Below, one piece after another: positions 50,703 through 60,461 of a DNA stretch of 64,000 nt. Source of the stretch: Flavobacterium sp. MC2016-06 (lineage in GTDB: Bacteria; Bacteroidota; Bacteroidia; Flavobacteriales; Flavobacteriaceae); assembly GCF_009711165.2 (NCBI RefSeq), contig NZ_WMID02000014.1:85362-149361 (forward strand). The letters run 5' to 3'. Position numbers and translations under genes: made by a program. Numbering within the stretch: the stretch's first letter is position 1; the number at the start of each line of letters is the position of its first letter. Below the pieces are notes generated by a model. The model saw only the letters and a program-made list of their open reading frames with translations, searched no databases and was not told where the DNA came from.

Positions 50703-52844
50703 ATGATAAGAAAAGACCTTAAACATATAAAGTTAGAAGTTAAAAGTCATGAGTTAAATGAACAAACTCATAACTCAGAACCCATAACTGATAATTTCAC
50801 CACAGCTGAAGGAATTGAAATCAAAAAAAACTATTCTAAAAAAGATATAGAAGATTTAGAATTTTTAGATTTTGGAGCTGGTTTTGCACCAAATTTACGC
50901 GGTCCTTATGCTACAATGTATGTGAGGCGTCCGTGGACAATTCGTCAATATGCAGGATTTTCGACTGCAGAAGAAAGTAATGCTTTTTATAGAAGAAATT
51001 TAGCTGCAGGACAAAAAGGACTTTCAATAGCTTTTGATTTACCAACGCACCGCGGATACGATTCAGATCACGAAAGAGTTATTGGCGATGTTGGAAAAGC
51101 AGGAGTTGCTATAGATTCTGTAGAAGATATGAAAGTCTTGTTTGATCAGATTCCGCTTGATGAAATGTCGGTTTCTATGACAATGAATGGCGCCGTTTTA
51201 CCTATTATGGCATTTTATATTGTTGCTGCAGAAGAACAAGGCGTTGCTATTGAGAAACTTTCTGGAACGATTCAGAATGATATTCTAAAAGAGTTTATGG
51301 TGCGTAATACCTATATTTATCCACCTACTCCATCTATGAAAATTATTGCGGATATTTTTGAATTTACAAGCAAAAAAATGCCCAAATTCAATTCTATTTC
51401 AATTTCGGGCTATCACATGCAGGAAGCTGGAGCAACTGCAGATATTGAATTGGCTTACACGCTTGCAGATGGTTTAGAATACATTAGAACTGGATTATCT
51501 ACAGGAATGACAATTGATGAGTTTGCGCCAAGATTATCTTTCTTTTGGGCAATTGGAATGAATCATTTTATGGAAATTGCTAAAATGAGAGCGGGCCGAA
51601 TGATTTGGGCGAAGTTATTGCAGCGGTTTAACCCGAAAAGTGATAAATCATTAGCATTAAGAACACACTGTCAAACCAGCGGATGGAGCTTGACAGAGCA
51701 AGATCCTTTTAATAATGTTGCCAGAACTTGTATAGAAGCGGCAGCGGCGGCTTTTGGCGGAACGCAGTCTTTACATACTAATGCACTTGATGAAGCGATT
51801 GCGCTCCCAACTGATTTCTCGGCAAGAATTGCACGTAATACACAGATTTTTTTACAGGAAGAAACTAAAATCACTAAAACGGTTGATCCTTGGGCTGGTA
51901 GTTATTATGTAGAAAGTCTAACGAATGAACTTACCGAAAGTACTTGGAAACTTATAGAAGAAGTTGAGGAATTAGGCGGCATGACGAAAGCTATTGAAGC
52001 TGGAATCCCGAAATTACGAATTGAAGAAGCTGCGGCGCGAAAACAAGCGCGTATTGACAGCGGACAAGATATTATTGTTGGTGTAAATCAATTTAGATTA
52101 GAAAAAGAAGATCCTTTGCACATTTTAGATGTTGACAACCAAATGGTTCGTAAGCAGCAAATTGATCAACTTGAAGACATTAAAGCAAAACGTGATACTG
52201 AAAAAGTAAATCAATCACTAGAAAAATTAATTCTTTGTGCTAAAACTGGCGAAGGTAATTTACTTGAAATTGCGATTGAAGCGGCTAGAAATAGAGCGAC
52301 TTTAGGCGAAATTAGTAATGCACTTGAAAGTGTTTTCGGCCGATTTAAAGCGCAAATTAAATCCTTTAGCGGTGTGTATAGTGCAGCAATAAAAAACGAC
52401 GAGACTTTTGAGAAAGCAAAAAAACTAGCAGATGCTTTTGCAAAACAAGAAGGCCGACGCCCTAGAATTATGATTGCCAAAATGGGGCAAGATGGCCATG
52501 ACCGCGGCGCAAAAGTTGTGGCAACGGGTTATGCCGATGTTGGTTTTGATGTAGACATAGGACCTCTTTTTCAAACTCCTGCAGAAGCTGCTAAACAAGC
52601 GGTTGAAAACGACGTGCATATTTTAGGCGTTTCTTCTCTTGCAGCAGGACATAAAACTTTGGTACCACAAGTAATAGATGAACTTAAAAAGCATGGTCGA
52701 GATGATATTATGGTAATTGTTGGCGGTGTAATTCCCGCACAAGATTATCAATTTTTGTTTGATGCGGGTGCCGTTGCTGTTTTTGGTCCAGGAACTAAAA
52801 TTAGCGAAGCTGCTATTAAAATATTAGAAATCTTAATTGATTAA
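50703..52844 (+). CDS. mutB: Methylmalonyl-CoA mutase large (alpha) subunit
   Basis: Adenosylcobalamin-dependent isomerase linking succinyl-CoA and methylmalonyl-CoA. The protein has 713 residues: the TIM barrel (with [48 protein letters not shown]) and the C-terminal B12 domain with [18 protein letters not shown] (base-off His ligand), [13 protein letters not shown] and [11 protein letters not shown]. The first about 30 residues (near [20 protein letters not shown]) look foreign, and their DNA resembles an intergenic repeat. It is last in the ftsB-like/mutA/mutB run and ends at a strong terminator. MeaB is elsewhere (4.8 kb). Confidence 0.95.
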   Translation: MIRKDLKHIKLEVKSHELNEQTHNSEPITDNFTTAEGIEIKKNYSKKDIEDLEFLDFGAGFAPNLRGPYATMYVRRPWTIRQYAGFSTAEESNAFYRRNLAAGQKGLSIAFDLPTHRGYDSDHERVIGDVGKAGVAIDSVEDMKVLFDQIPLDEMSVSMTMNGAVLPIMAFYIVAAEEQGVAIEKLSGTIQNDILKEFMVRNTYIYPPTPSMKIIADIFEFTSKKMPKFNSISISGYHMQEAGATADIELAYTLADGLEYIRTGLSTGMTIDEFAPRLSFFWAIGMNHFMEIAKMRAGRMIWAKLLQRFNPKSDKSLALRTHCQTSGWSLTEQDPFNNVARTCIEAAAAAFGGTQSLHTNALDEAIALPTDFSARIARNTQIFLQEETKITKTVDPWAGSYYVESLTNELTESTWKLIEEVEELGGMTKAIEAGIPKLRIEEAAARKQARIDSGQDIIVGVNQFRLEKEDPLHILDVDNQMVRKQQIDQLEDIKAKRDTEKVNQSLEKLILCAKTGEGNLLEIAIEAARNRATLGEISNALESVFGRFKAQIKSFSGVYSAAIKNDETFEKAKKLADAFAKQEGRRPRIMIAKMGQDGHDRGAKVVATGYADVGFDVDIGPLFQTPAEAAKQAVENDVHILGVSSLAAGHKTLVPQVIDELKKHGRDDIMVIVGGVIPAQDYQFLFDAGAVAVFGPGTKISEAAIKILEILID

Positions 52845-52850
52845 TAAAAA

Positions 52851-52883
52851 CAAGGCTGTTTCATTAGTTTGAAACAGCCTTGG
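52851..52883 (+). terminator. Terminator after the mutase operon
   Basis: 13-bp stem caaggctgtttca / tgaaacagccttg, then ctttttaa. Confidence 0.88.
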
Positions 52884-52918
52884 CTTTTTAAGTTTCTTTC
52901 TTTGCATAAAATAGTATT

Positions 52919-52980
52919 TCTCGCAAAGACGCAAAGTCGCAAAGTTTTTTTAAGTCTTAATCTTTAAATCTTTGCGAGAT
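52919..52980. repeat. Palindrome of the 'gcaaagacgcaaag' family
   Basis: tctcgcaaagacgcaaag (left) and ctttgcgaga (right) pair around an AT-rich loop. The first word is shared with the tandem repeats at 14662-14818. Confidence 0.65.
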
Positions 52981-53002
52981 TCTCAAAACCAAGCAAAAAA
53001 AA

Positions 53003-53026
53003 ACGCCTCATATCTGAGACGTTTAT
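53003..53026 (-). terminator. Terminator after the lysozyme-like gene
   Basis: Short stem aaacgcctca / tgagacgttt (one bulge) with a minus-strand T run, 6 bp beyond the stop. Confidence 0.65.
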
Positions 53027-53031
53027 TTCTT

Positions 53032-53670
53032 TTATTTCTTAATTACGGCATTATTATCTGCCTCAATGTAAGAAAGGTCATAACCTCCAAAATCTCTTAA
53101 GTAACTTCTTAATGAAGTTCCAAAAGCATCTCTAAAATGGCTGTTTCCTTTATTCTTAAAGAAATTCTTTACTGAACCTGCACCGCCTAAATGGGCTGCT
53201 GCTAAAATTCCAGATTCGGTAATTTCGATACCATTGATCACTTTCCCTTCATATTTCTGAATTTCATAACGTAAGATCCATTTGTTTTTAGATAATAACG
53301 CTACGAATGCTTTTTCTTGTAAAGCGGGATCTTTTAGAAAGGCTTTGTTGTTGTAAATACCAATAGCTCTTAAAGCTTTTGTACCAAATTGGTATTTACC
53401 CATGTAACCTAGAGAGTTAACTAACCGGTATTTTCCTTGAGATTCTTTAAAAGCTACTGCTTCTTTAAAACCTATTAAATGATTTCCGGTGTATGGGAAG
53501 TTTAAATTAGGATAATCATCCTTTTCTTGTGATGGATATATATATTCAGATCCATCTGTTTTTTCGATTAAAAACCAAGGTTTTGTTTCTCGATTGAAGG
53601 GTATAAAACCCAAACTTAAAAATGTAATAATAACGATCAAACTCGCATAAAAGTACCATTTCTTTATCAT
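53032..53670 (-). CDS. Membrane-anchored lysozyme-like (lytic transglycosylase fold) protein
   Basis: A protein of 212 residues: an N-terminal helix (WYFYASLIVIITFLSLGFIP) and a periplasmic domain whose core AVAFKESQGKYRLVNSLGYMGKYQFGTKAL resembles an SLT/lysozyme-like active-site region (broken here by GYMGKYQFG; the Glu of KESQG is the probable catalytic acid). GILAAAHLGGAGSVKNFF near the C-terminus matches the same fold. Often annotated as a LysM/peptidoglycan-binding protein in flavobacteria, but no LysM repeat is visible. Muramidase activity is inferred. Confidence 0.8.
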   Translation of the reverse strand: MIKKWYFYASLIVIITFLSLGFIPFNRETKPWFLIEKTDGSEYIYPSQEKDDYPNLNFPYTGNHLIGFKEAVAFKESQGKYRLVNSLGYMGKYQFGTKALRAIGIYNNKAFLKDPALQEKAFVALLSKNKWILRYEIQKYEGKVINGIEITESGILAAAHLGGAGSVKNFFKNKGNSHFRDAFGTSLRSYLRDFGGYDLSYIEADNNAVIKK

Positions 53671-54186
53671 AAATTGTTTTTCTTCAAAACACTGTCACTA
53701 TCTTGAAATTTCTACGGTGCAAAGATAACTATTTTAAATAAAGTCTGATTTTCAGCATTTTAACATTTAAAATAAAATTACCATAACTACTTTAAGCCCA
53801 GTATTCATGCATGATAAGAAAGTAATAACACTAGCTTAACATTACTGAAAAAGGAGCAAAAAAAAATTTGAAAAAATTAAATTTTATATTAATTTTAAGC
53901 AAATTTAGATAAAAAGAAAGAAAAATCCTATAGTAAAATTTACAATTTTACTCCTCTTTTAAAAATCAAGCTTTTACGATTTATCATTTTTAGAACAAAA
54001 TTTTGACAATTATACATTCAAGATTAGTCTTTTAAATATCAAAATAAGCATTCGATAAAACTCATATTTTTCATTTAAAATATCCTCAAAAATGAGATTT
54101 ATAAAAACAAAAAATCCGAAGCTGTAAACAAGCTTCGGATTATATATTTTTGACCTTCTGATCAATTATAAAAATTTGATCTTTTT
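53671..54186. other. Gene-free AT-rich spacer
   Basis: 516 bp with only the mltG terminator (54113-54141) recognisable. No ORF, RNA gene or repeat family was found. A promoter for the leftward lysozyme-like gene should lie near 53690-53740, but I cannot place the -7 box with confidence. Confidence 0.5.
54113..54141 (-). terminator. Terminator after mltG
   Basis: 11-bp perfect stem aatccgaagct / agcttcggatt followed by a T run on the minus strand, 45 bp past the mltG stop. Confidence 0.9.
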
Positions 54187-55227
54187 TTATCTGGTTACAC
54201 CTTGCTTAGCAATCCAATCTGAATATTTTTTTGCATTAATTGTATGCTCTGCATAAGTTGAAGCAAATTCATGATACCCAAAACGATCAATACTTGCACA
54301 GAAATAAATGTAATCGTGTTTTTCTGGATTCAATACCGCTTCAACCGCAGTAATATCAGGCATTGCTACTGGTCCAGGAGGAAGTCCTGTATGTACATAA
54401 GTATTATATGGGGATTTTATAAGTAAATCATTATAGAAGACTTTTTTGATTACTTGATCAAAATTATTGTCTCTCAATTTTAAAGAATAAATAACGGTAG
54501 GATCTGCTTGTAATGGCATTTCTAAACGCAAGCGGTTTAAATATACACCCGCAATTCTAGGTCTTTCGTCTTTTTTAACAGATTCTTTATGAACAATAGA
54601 TGCCAGAATTGTAGCTTGCACTGGTGTCAATCCTTGAGCTTTGGCTTTCGCGATTCGATCTGCTGTCCAGAAATTATGATATTCTTTAATCATTTTATCA
54701 CGGAACTTTTCGGCAGAAGTATTCCAATAAATCTCATACGTATTTGGAACAAACATGGCGAAAACATTTTCTTCATTAAAACCGTTTTCTTTTAAAAATG
54801 TAGAATCTTTAACGGCTTTTAATATCGATAAACTATCGGCTTCGATTTCAGAACCAACTCTTCCGGCAAAGTTCTCTAGGCGTTCTTGATTATTAAAAGA
54901 CAATTTTACAGGAATATTAGAACGCATAGCGCGAACTAAATCAATATTGTTCATGTCTTTTTTAAGTAAAAAACGACCCGATTTTACATTTTCTGGATAG
55001 CTTCTTTTATTGGCAACCATTTCAAAATTGTCAAAATTCTTGATATATGGTTCTAATATTTTTTTGACATCTGTATAATTTGCTCCTGTTGGAACATATA
55101 CATAAAGCTCGTTTTTTTCAAATTTGGTATTTGAACTAAAAATTCTGCTTATTAATATAAATCCGTAAATCATTAAAACTGAAATTACGGCTACGGCTGT
55201 TATTGTGATAATTTTTTTTAGACTCAA
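54187..55227 (-). CDS. mltG: Endolytic murein transglycosylase MltG
   Basis: Inner-membrane lytic transglycosylase that cuts nascent glycan strands. The protein has 346 residues: an N-terminal membrane helix (IITITAVAVISVLMIYGFIL), a LysM-like region, and a YceG-type catalytic domain with ILASIVHKESVKKDERPRIA (catalytic Glu in HKE) and QADPTVIYSL, plus HTGLPPGPVAMP. The start is TTG at 55227; no in-frame ATG exists upstream. It is last in a dapF-GNAT-mltG run, each on the minus strand with gaps of 12 and 44 bp. Confidence 0.94.
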   Translation of the reverse strand: MSLKKIITITAVAVISVLMIYGFILISRIFSSNTKFEKNELYVYVPTGANYTDVKKILEPYIKNFDNFEMVANKRSYPENVKSGRFLLKKDMNNIDLVRAMRSNIPVKLSFNNQERLENFAGRVGSEIEADSLSILKAVKDSTFLKENGFNEENVFAMFVPNTYEIYWNTSAEKFRDKMIKEYHNFWTADRIAKAKAQGLTPVQATILASIVHKESVKKDERPRIAGVYLNRLRLEMPLQADPTVIYSLKLRDNNFDQVIKKVFYNDLLIKSPYNTYVHTGLPPGPVAMPDITAVEAVLNPEKHDYIYFCASIDRFGYHEFASTYAEHTINAKKYSDWIAKQGVTR

Positions 55228-55239
55228 AGCGCTGTGAAT

Positions 55240-55773
55240 TTAAATTTGTTTATTTATTAATTGGAAAATTGCTTCATCTTGATAGTGGCCATCGAGCAAT
55301 ATCCAATCTTTTTTAATTCCTATTTTCTTAAAACCAAATTTAGTAAAAAGACCTATACTTGCAGCATTTTCTGTACTAATATTTGCATATAATTGATGTA
55401 GATTTAAATTATGAAAAGCATAATTGATTAAAAGTTCTAAAGCCTCAGAACCAACTTTTTGATTTCTATTTGCATCTTGCTGAATTACAATACCTACGCC
55501 TGCTCTATTGTTTTTTGGATCAAATTCAAACAAATCAATTAATCCTATAGCAGGGAAATCTTCGTCTCTGCAAATTGCCAGACGCAATTGTTTTGCTTCA
55601 TAAATATCCTGCTGTGCATTTTCTAAATATTGACGGATTAAAAAACGACTATAAGGTGTTTGTGTATTACTGACTTCCCAAATACTTTGATCGTTTTCCA
55701 TAGCATACACAAACTCTAAATCATTGGGCTCGAGTGCTCGAATATAAATTGAATCGCCTTTGAGTGTAATCAT
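55240..55773 (-). CDS. GNAT family N-acetyltransferase
   Basis: A protein of 177 residues of the RimJ/RimL type: IYIRALEPNDLEFVYAMEND at the N-terminus, AGVGIVIQQDANRNQKVGSEA (acetyl-CoA loop, Q-x-x-G replaced by NQKVGS) and SIGLFTKFGFKKIG near the end. Unknown substrate. It lies between dapF and mltG with gaps of 44 and 12 bp, which indicates cotranscription with cell-wall genes, but that alone does not fix its role. Confidence 0.9.
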   Translation of the reverse strand: MITLKGDSIYIRALEPNDLEFVYAMENDQSIWEVSNTQTPYSRFLIRQYLENAQQDIYEAKQLRLAICRDEDFPAIGLIDLFEFDPKNNRAGVGIVIQQDANRNQKVGSEALELLINYAFHNLNLHQLYANISTENAASIGLFTKFGFKKIGIKKDWILLDGHYQDEAIFQLINKQI

Positions 55774-55817
55774 TTTTATTTAAGATTTTTTGAATGTAGC
55801 TTTTAGATTTCTGAAAA

Positions 55818-56600
55818 TTAAATTTCAATTGTTCCTTTAAAAACAAATTTTGCAGGTCCGTTCAAAAATACATTTGTAAAATGATCTCCCATTTTATCAA
55901 AAGATACTACTAATTTTCCGCCTTCAACATTCAAATTAATCGAAGTTTTATCTGTTTGACCAATTGCATTCATAGCAATTGCAACGGCTGTAGCGCCAGT
56001 TCCACAAGCAAGAGTTTCGTCTTCTACTCCTCTTTCGTAAGTACGCAATGAAAATGTATCGTTATCTATTTTTTCAACAAAATTTATATTACTCCCTTTT
56101 TCTCCATACAATTCTCCATAACGAATTGCGGCTCCACTATCTTTTACATTATAATGCTTTAAATCATCAACAATCTGAACATGGTGCGGTGAACCTGTAT
56201 TTAAAAAAGTATAAGAATCTTTTTTCTGTACTTCGTCAACATCTATCATTTGCAATGAAACGATAGCATCATCACCAACTGAAGCATGGTGTAAACCATC
56301 GGTAGCAATAAAAATAGTTTTGTTTTTAATAACACCCAATTGATTTGCAAAAGCAACTAAACAGCGACCGCCGTTTCCACACATTGAACTTTGATTTCCA
56401 TCTGAATTGTAATACACCATTCTAAAATCTGTGTCTTTATCATTTTCAAGCAGAATAAGTCCGTCTGCACCAATACCAAATCGTCTGTCACACAAGCGTT
56501 CTATTAGTTTAACATCTTCTTTAGGAAAAAAATCAGAACGATTATCAATCATGACAAAATCATTCCCTGTACCTTGATATTTATAAAATTCTATTTGCAT
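55818..56600 (-). CDS. dapF: Diaminopimelate epimerase
   Basis: Converts LL- to meso-diaminopimelate for lysine and peptidoglycan synthesis. The protein has 260 residues with two pseudo-symmetrical halves. The catalytic cysteines are in SSMCGNGGRCLVAF and LACGTGATAVAIAM. The N-terminal KYQGTGNDFVMIDNR is also diagnostic. ATG at 56600, with a well-placed -7 element 20-27 bases upstream. First gene of the dapF-GNAT-mltG unit. Confidence 0.96.
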   Translation of the reverse strand: MQIEFYKYQGTGNDFVMIDNRSDFFPKEDVKLIERLCDRRFGIGADGLILLENDKDTDFRMVYYNSDGNQSSMCGNGGRCLVAFANQLGVIKNKTIFIATDGLHHASVGDDAIVSLQMIDVDEVQKKDSYTFLNTGSPHHVQIVDDLKHYNVKDSGAAIRYGELYGEKGSNINFVEKIDNDTFSLRTYERGVEDETLACGTGATAVAIAMNAIGQTDKTSINLNVEGGKLVVSFDKMGDHFTNVFLNGPAKFVFKGTIEI

Positions 56601-56619
56601 TTTTTACTAGTTAGAAATA

Positions 56620-56627
56620 CAAAAGTA
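56620..56627 (-). promoter_or_regulatory. -7 element for dapF
   Basis: The minus strand reads TACTTTTG (TAnnTTTG). It implies a leader of about 12 bases. No TTTG is seen at the usual -33 distance. Confidence 0.5.
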
Positions 56628-56737
56628 CGAACTATTAATTAATGAAATGTTAATCAATGTTAAAGAGCGTTAAACCATTTTTCTAGATAATTTTTTCAAT
56701 TAATTTTACGTAAAATAACTTAAATATAAATTCTAAT

Positions 56738-58138
56738 ATGAAAAGATTTTCAGCCTTATTTTTAGTGTCGTTATTGAGTGGCGCTATTACCCTTGGTGCT
56801 TACAAGTTATTATTTGAAAGCAGCAATTCTTTTTTTGGCAAAGGAAATTCTGTTGTAACCCTTGCCCCTGATTCATTTGGGAAAAATGTTGGTTTAGCTG
56901 CAGAAACTGTAGATTTTACAGCCGCTGCAGACAAAACAATTCATACTGTTGTTCACGTAAAAAATGTCTCGCGAAGAACGGTGAGTAATCCAATGATGGA
57001 ATTCTTTTACGGCTACGGCGGACAGCAGCAACAAGAACAAGTTGGTACGGGTTCTGGTGTTATTATTTCGGAAGACGGTTACATCGTCACTAATAATCAC
57101 GTGATAAAAGATGCATCTGAAATTGAAATTACATTAAATAATAAAAAATCTTATAAAGCTAAACTGGTTGGGACTGATTCAAAAATGGACATTGCATTAT
57201 TAAAAATCAATGCTGACGAAAAACTGCCTTATACTGCTTTTGCTAATTCTGATAATGTAAAAATTGGCGAATGGGTATTGGCAGTTGGAAATCCTTATAA
57301 CTTGACTTCTACAGTTACTGCTGGAATTGTTTCGGCTAAAGCTAGAAATTTAGACACAAGCGGTATTCAATCTTTTATTCAAACCGATGCTGCAGTAAAT
57401 CCTGGAAATAGCGGTGGTGCTTTGGTGAACACTCGTGGCGAATTGATTGGTATTAACACCATGATTTCATCAATGACAGGCTCTTATGTTGGATATTCTT
57501 TTGCTGTCCCATCTAATATTGCTCGAAAAATCATCGAAGATATTATGGAATTCGGAAATGTTCAGAGAGGAATTTTAGGCGTTGAAGGCGGTGAATTAAA
57601 TAGTACTGCTTCAAAAGAGCTAGGTGTTTCAGAAACTCAAGGTTTTTATATTAGTAAAGTTTCTAAAAATTCTGGAGCTGAAAAAGCTGGGCTGACAAAA
57701 GGAGATATTATCGTAAAATTAGACGATCAAAATATATCAACTTATGCCGATCTTTCTGGATACATTAATACAAAACGTCCAAATGATATCGTTAAAGTAA
57801 CTTACCTTAAAGATGGACAGTCGAAAACAGTTCCAGTTACTTTGAGTAAAAATGAGTTTTTCAGCACTGAATTTAAAGGTATCGAGCTAGAAAATATTGA
57901 TGCTGGTGATAAAAAGAAATTCAAAATTGACTACGGTGTTAAAATTAAAAACATCACAAACGAAAATTTAATGCAGTATCAAAACGAATTACAAGGCAAT
58001 ATCATTTTGAGTATTGATAATGTAAAAGCAACAAATGTTGAGACGGTTTCTAAACTTTTAAGTAAAAAAGACGAAGGTCAAAGTGTCCGTATTGAAATGA
58101 TAAATAATAATGGAGAAATCTTTAGAATCATCATCTGA
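56738..58138 (+). CDS. DegP/DegQ-type periplasmic serine protease
   Basis: A protein of 466 residues: an N-terminal signal or anchor helix, a trypsin-like domain (about 85-280) with His in IVTNNHVIKDASE, Asp in SKMDIALLKI and Ser in NPGNSGGALVNTRG, then two PDZ domains (about 285-375 and 385-466; GILGVEGGELNS starts the first). Such proteases act on misfolded envelope proteins. The N-terminal KRFSALFLVSLLSGAITLGA has no lipobox. ATG start; divergent from dapF. Confidence 0.94.
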   Translation: MKRFSALFLVSLLSGAITLGAYKLLFESSNSFFGKGNSVVTLAPDSFGKNVGLAAETVDFTAAADKTIHTVVHVKNVSRRTVSNPMMEFFYGYGGQQQQEQVGTGSGVIISEDGYIVTNNHVIKDASEIEITLNNKKSYKAKLVGTDSKMDIALLKINADEKLPYTAFANSDNVKIGEWVLAVGNPYNLTSTVTAGIVSAKARNLDTSGIQSFIQTDAAVNPGNSGGALVNTRGELIGINTMISSMTGSYVGYSFAVPSNIARKIIEDIMEFGNVQRGILGVEGGELNSTASKELGVSETQGFYISKVSKNSGAEKAGLTKGDIIVKLDDQNISTYADLSGYINTKRPNDIVKVTYLKDGQSKTVPVTLSKNEFFSTEFKGIELENIDAGDKKKFKIDYGVKIKNITNENLMQYQNELQGNIILSIDNVKATNVETVSKLLSKKDEGQSVRIEMINNNGEIFRIII

Positions 58139-58160
58139 AAATAATTTAAATTAAAATCTG

Positions 58161-58192
58161 AAAGCCATCTTAGAAAATAAGGTGGCTTTTTT
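58161..58192 (+). terminator. Terminator after the protease gene
   Basis: Stem aaagccatctta / taaggtggcttt (one G-T pair) followed by a T run. Confidence 0.88.
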
Positions 58193-58241
58193 TATTTCAA
58201 AAATAAATGCTAAAATAGATTACGAAATCGATTGAAATGGA

Positions 58242-58249
58242 TACTTTTG
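58242..58249 (+). promoter_or_regulatory. -7 element for the GAPDH gene
   Basis: TACTTTTG matches TAnnTTTG, 49 bases before the ATG. No -33 box at the right spacing. Confidence 0.45.
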
Positions 58250-58298
58250 CGCAAAATTTTAAAATAGTGAGCATTTTATTTTTTCAATTGAATCAATT

Positions 58299-59747
58299 AT
58301 GAGCAAAAAATCTTTGTACCAAAAAGAGGTATCATTACAAGTCGACCGAAGAAGAGCTGGTGTCGAATTAATTAAAATCATAAGTGATTTATGGTATGAC
58401 AAATCCATAGAAATGGTTTTATTCAAAAATCAATTATTGGATAAAAATGTCAGCGATATAATCAACCTGCATCAATATGCTGGTGAATTTGTGGGCAAAC
58501 CCATCACCATTTTTGATTCTGTTGAAATCGCAAAAGTAGTTTTGTCTTTAGATCTTCCGCCTGCAAAATTAGATCTTGGTAAACTTACTTATGAATATGG
58601 CTTAGAAGATGAAAAATATCCAGATGCGAGATATTTTGTTATCGACAAATTGAAAAAGGCTAAATCGTTTGAAGAAATTCAACCAAAGGATGTCGTTTTG
58701 TATGGTTTTGGAAGAATTGGACGTTTATTGGCGAGAGAACTAATGTCTAAAACTGGTAAAGGAAACCAATTGCGTTTGAGAGCAATTGTAACACGAGACA
58801 AAAATGATGCTTCTAGCTTAGAGAAACGAGCTTCTCTATTACGCTATGATTCTATTCATGGAGATTTTCAAGGATCTGTAATTGCTGATCCTAAAAACAA
58901 TGCTTTAATTATTAACGGAACCACTGTACACATTATAACCGCCAATTCTCCGGAAGAAATTGATTATACTTTATACGGAATCAATGATGCTTTAGTTATT
59001 GACAATACTGGTGCTTTTACTACAGAAGAGACTTTAAAAAGACATTTAACTTCTAATGGAATCAGCAAAGTTTTATTGACTGCTCCAGGAAAAGGTATTC
59101 CAAATATTGTACATGGTGTAAACCATAACGAATATAATCCAGACGAAAACAATATTTTCTCTGCTGCATCTTGCACTACTAATGCTATTACACCAATCTT
59201 AAAAGTAATTGAAGATACTTTAGGTGTTGTAAAAGGTCATTTAGAAACTATTCATGCTTATACTAATGACCAAAATTTGGTTGATAATATGCATAAAAAA
59301 TACCGTCGTGGCAGAGCAGCTGCTTTAAACATGGTAATTACTGAAACTGGTGCTGGAAGTGCTGTTGCAAAAACATTACCTTCTTTAGAAGGAAAATTAA
59401 CTTCAAACGCTATTCGTGTTCCTGTTCCTAATGGTTCATTAGTAGTTTTAAATCTAGAAGTTAAAAAAGCTACTTCTATTTTGGCTATTAATAAAATAAT
59501 AAAGAAATATGCTCTTGAAGGTGAGTTGGTAGAACAAATTAAATATTCATTAAATAATGAATTGGTTTCCTCTGACATTGTAGGAACTTCGGCTCCATCA
59601 ATATATGATAGTAATGCTACAATTGTATCAAAAGATGGCAAAAACATTGTGTTGTATATTTGGTATGATAACGAATATGGTTATAGTCACCAAGTAATAC
59701 GTCTGGCTAAATATATTGCTAAAGTTAGAAGATTTACTTACTATTAA
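58299..59747 (+). CDS. Glyceraldehyde-3-phosphate dehydrogenase, long form
   Basis: Oxidises glyceraldehyde-3-phosphate with phosphate and NAD(P)+. The protein has 482 residues, against about 335 for ordinary GAPDH. The extra about 130 residues at the N-terminus (QVDRRRAGVELIKIISDLWYD and following) have no motif I recognise. The Rossmann motif YGFGRIGRLL starts near residue 142, the catalytic Cys is in AASCTTNAITPI (about 294), and WYDNEYGYS is the C-terminal signature. Bacteroidota often carry such a second GAPDH for an anabolic or oxidant-resistant role. Confidence 0.93.
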   Translation: MSKKSLYQKEVSLQVDRRRAGVELIKIISDLWYDKSIEMVLFKNQLLDKNVSDIINLHQYAGEFVGKPITIFDSVEIAKVVLSLDLPPAKLDLGKLTYEYGLEDEKYPDARYFVIDKLKKAKSFEEIQPKDVVLYGFGRIGRLLARELMSKTGKGNQLRLRAIVTRDKNDASSLEKRASLLRYDSIHGDFQGSVIADPKNNALIINGTTVHIITANSPEEIDYTLYGINDALVIDNTGAFTTEETLKRHLTSNGISKVLLTAPGKGIPNIVHGVNHNEYNPDENNIFSAASCTTNAITPILKVIEDTLGVVKGHLETIHAYTNDQNLVDNMHKKYRRGRAAALNMVITETGAGSAVAKTLPSLEGKLTSNAIRVPVPNGSLVVLNLEVKKATSILAINKIIKKYALEGELVEQIKYSLNNELVSSDIVGTSAPSIYDSNATIVSKDGKNIVLYIWYDNEYGYSHQVIRLAKYIAKVRRFTYY

Positions 59748-59769
59748 TATAAAACCAAAACTGCATTTT

Positions 59770-59797
59770 AAAGTCATCAAGTTTTCTTGGTGGCTTT
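59770..59797. terminator. Terminator between GAPDH and lrp genes
   Basis: Stem aaagtcatcaag / cttggtggcttt with two G-T pairs and a following T run, between convergent genes. Confidence 0.75.
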
Positions 59798-59803
59798 TTA
59801 CTT

Positions 59804-60262
59804 TTAAATTGGTAGAACTGTGGTACTTTTTACTTCTGAAATTACAAAAACAGTATTTATCAAAGAAACTTCGGGTAAAATAGATAGTTTTTTTTGATGA
59901 AAATGATGGTAACTTTCCATATCTGGAATGATAATCTTCAACATATAATCAAAGTTTCCAGAAACATAATTACATTCTACAACTTCAGGCAAATTCAAAA
60001 TCGATTGATTAAAACCTTCCGAAGTATCGTAAGTCTGTTTTGTTAGTGTAACCTGACAGTAAACAGTAAGATTATTTCCTAGTTTTTTCTTATTTAAAAT
60101 AGAAACATACTTCTCAATAACTCCCTCTTTTTCAAGACGTTTAACTCTATCATGAACAGGTGTTAAAGATAAATTTATCTTGTTTGCAATGTCTTTTAGC
60201 GTGTAATGTGCATCTTCTTGTAAAAGACGTAAGATTTTCTTGTCAATTTCATCTAAAGCCAT
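59804..60262 (-). CDS. Lrp/AsnC family transcriptional regulator
   Basis: A protein of 152 residues: an N-terminal HTH (about 5-55, LDEIDKKILRLLQEDAHYTL and INLSLTPVHDRVKRLEKEG) and a C-terminal RAM/AsnC ligand domain (NYVSGNFDYMLKIIIPDMES). It is divergent from the alanine dehydrogenase gene with about 200 bp between, the usual arrangement for an amino-acid-responsive regulator controlling its neighbour. The inducer may be alanine or leucine; not shown. Confidence 0.93.
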   Translation of the reverse strand: MALDEIDKKILRLLQEDAHYTLKDIANKINLSLTPVHDRVKRLEKEGVIEKYVSILNKKKLGNNLTVYCQVTLTKQTYDTSEGFNQSILNLPEVVECNYVSGNFDYMLKIIIPDMESYHHFHQKKLSILPEVSLINTVFVISEVKSTTVLPI

Positions 60263-60417
60263 AACGAAAACGTTTTATATAAACATTAAAATTCAGTCAT
60301 TTTTTCTTTTTGAAGGCTTATTTAATTCTCAAAAAAGAATATTTTTCTGTAAAAGTATAAAATAAAATAATATTTTCTTATTTATCACTCATTAATCAAT
60401 AATATATTCTCTATCAG

Positions 60418-60425
60418 TAGATTTG
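60418..60425 (+). promoter_or_regulatory. -7 element for ald in the lrp-ald divergent region
   Basis: TAGATTTG matches TAnnTTTG, 37 bases before the ald ATG. The surrounding 200 bp have AT-rich imperfect inverted runs where Lrp could bind; no unique operator can be called. Confidence 0.45.
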
Positions 60426-60461
60426 TAGTAACAAATTCAAAAAACAAAAAAATATAACAAT

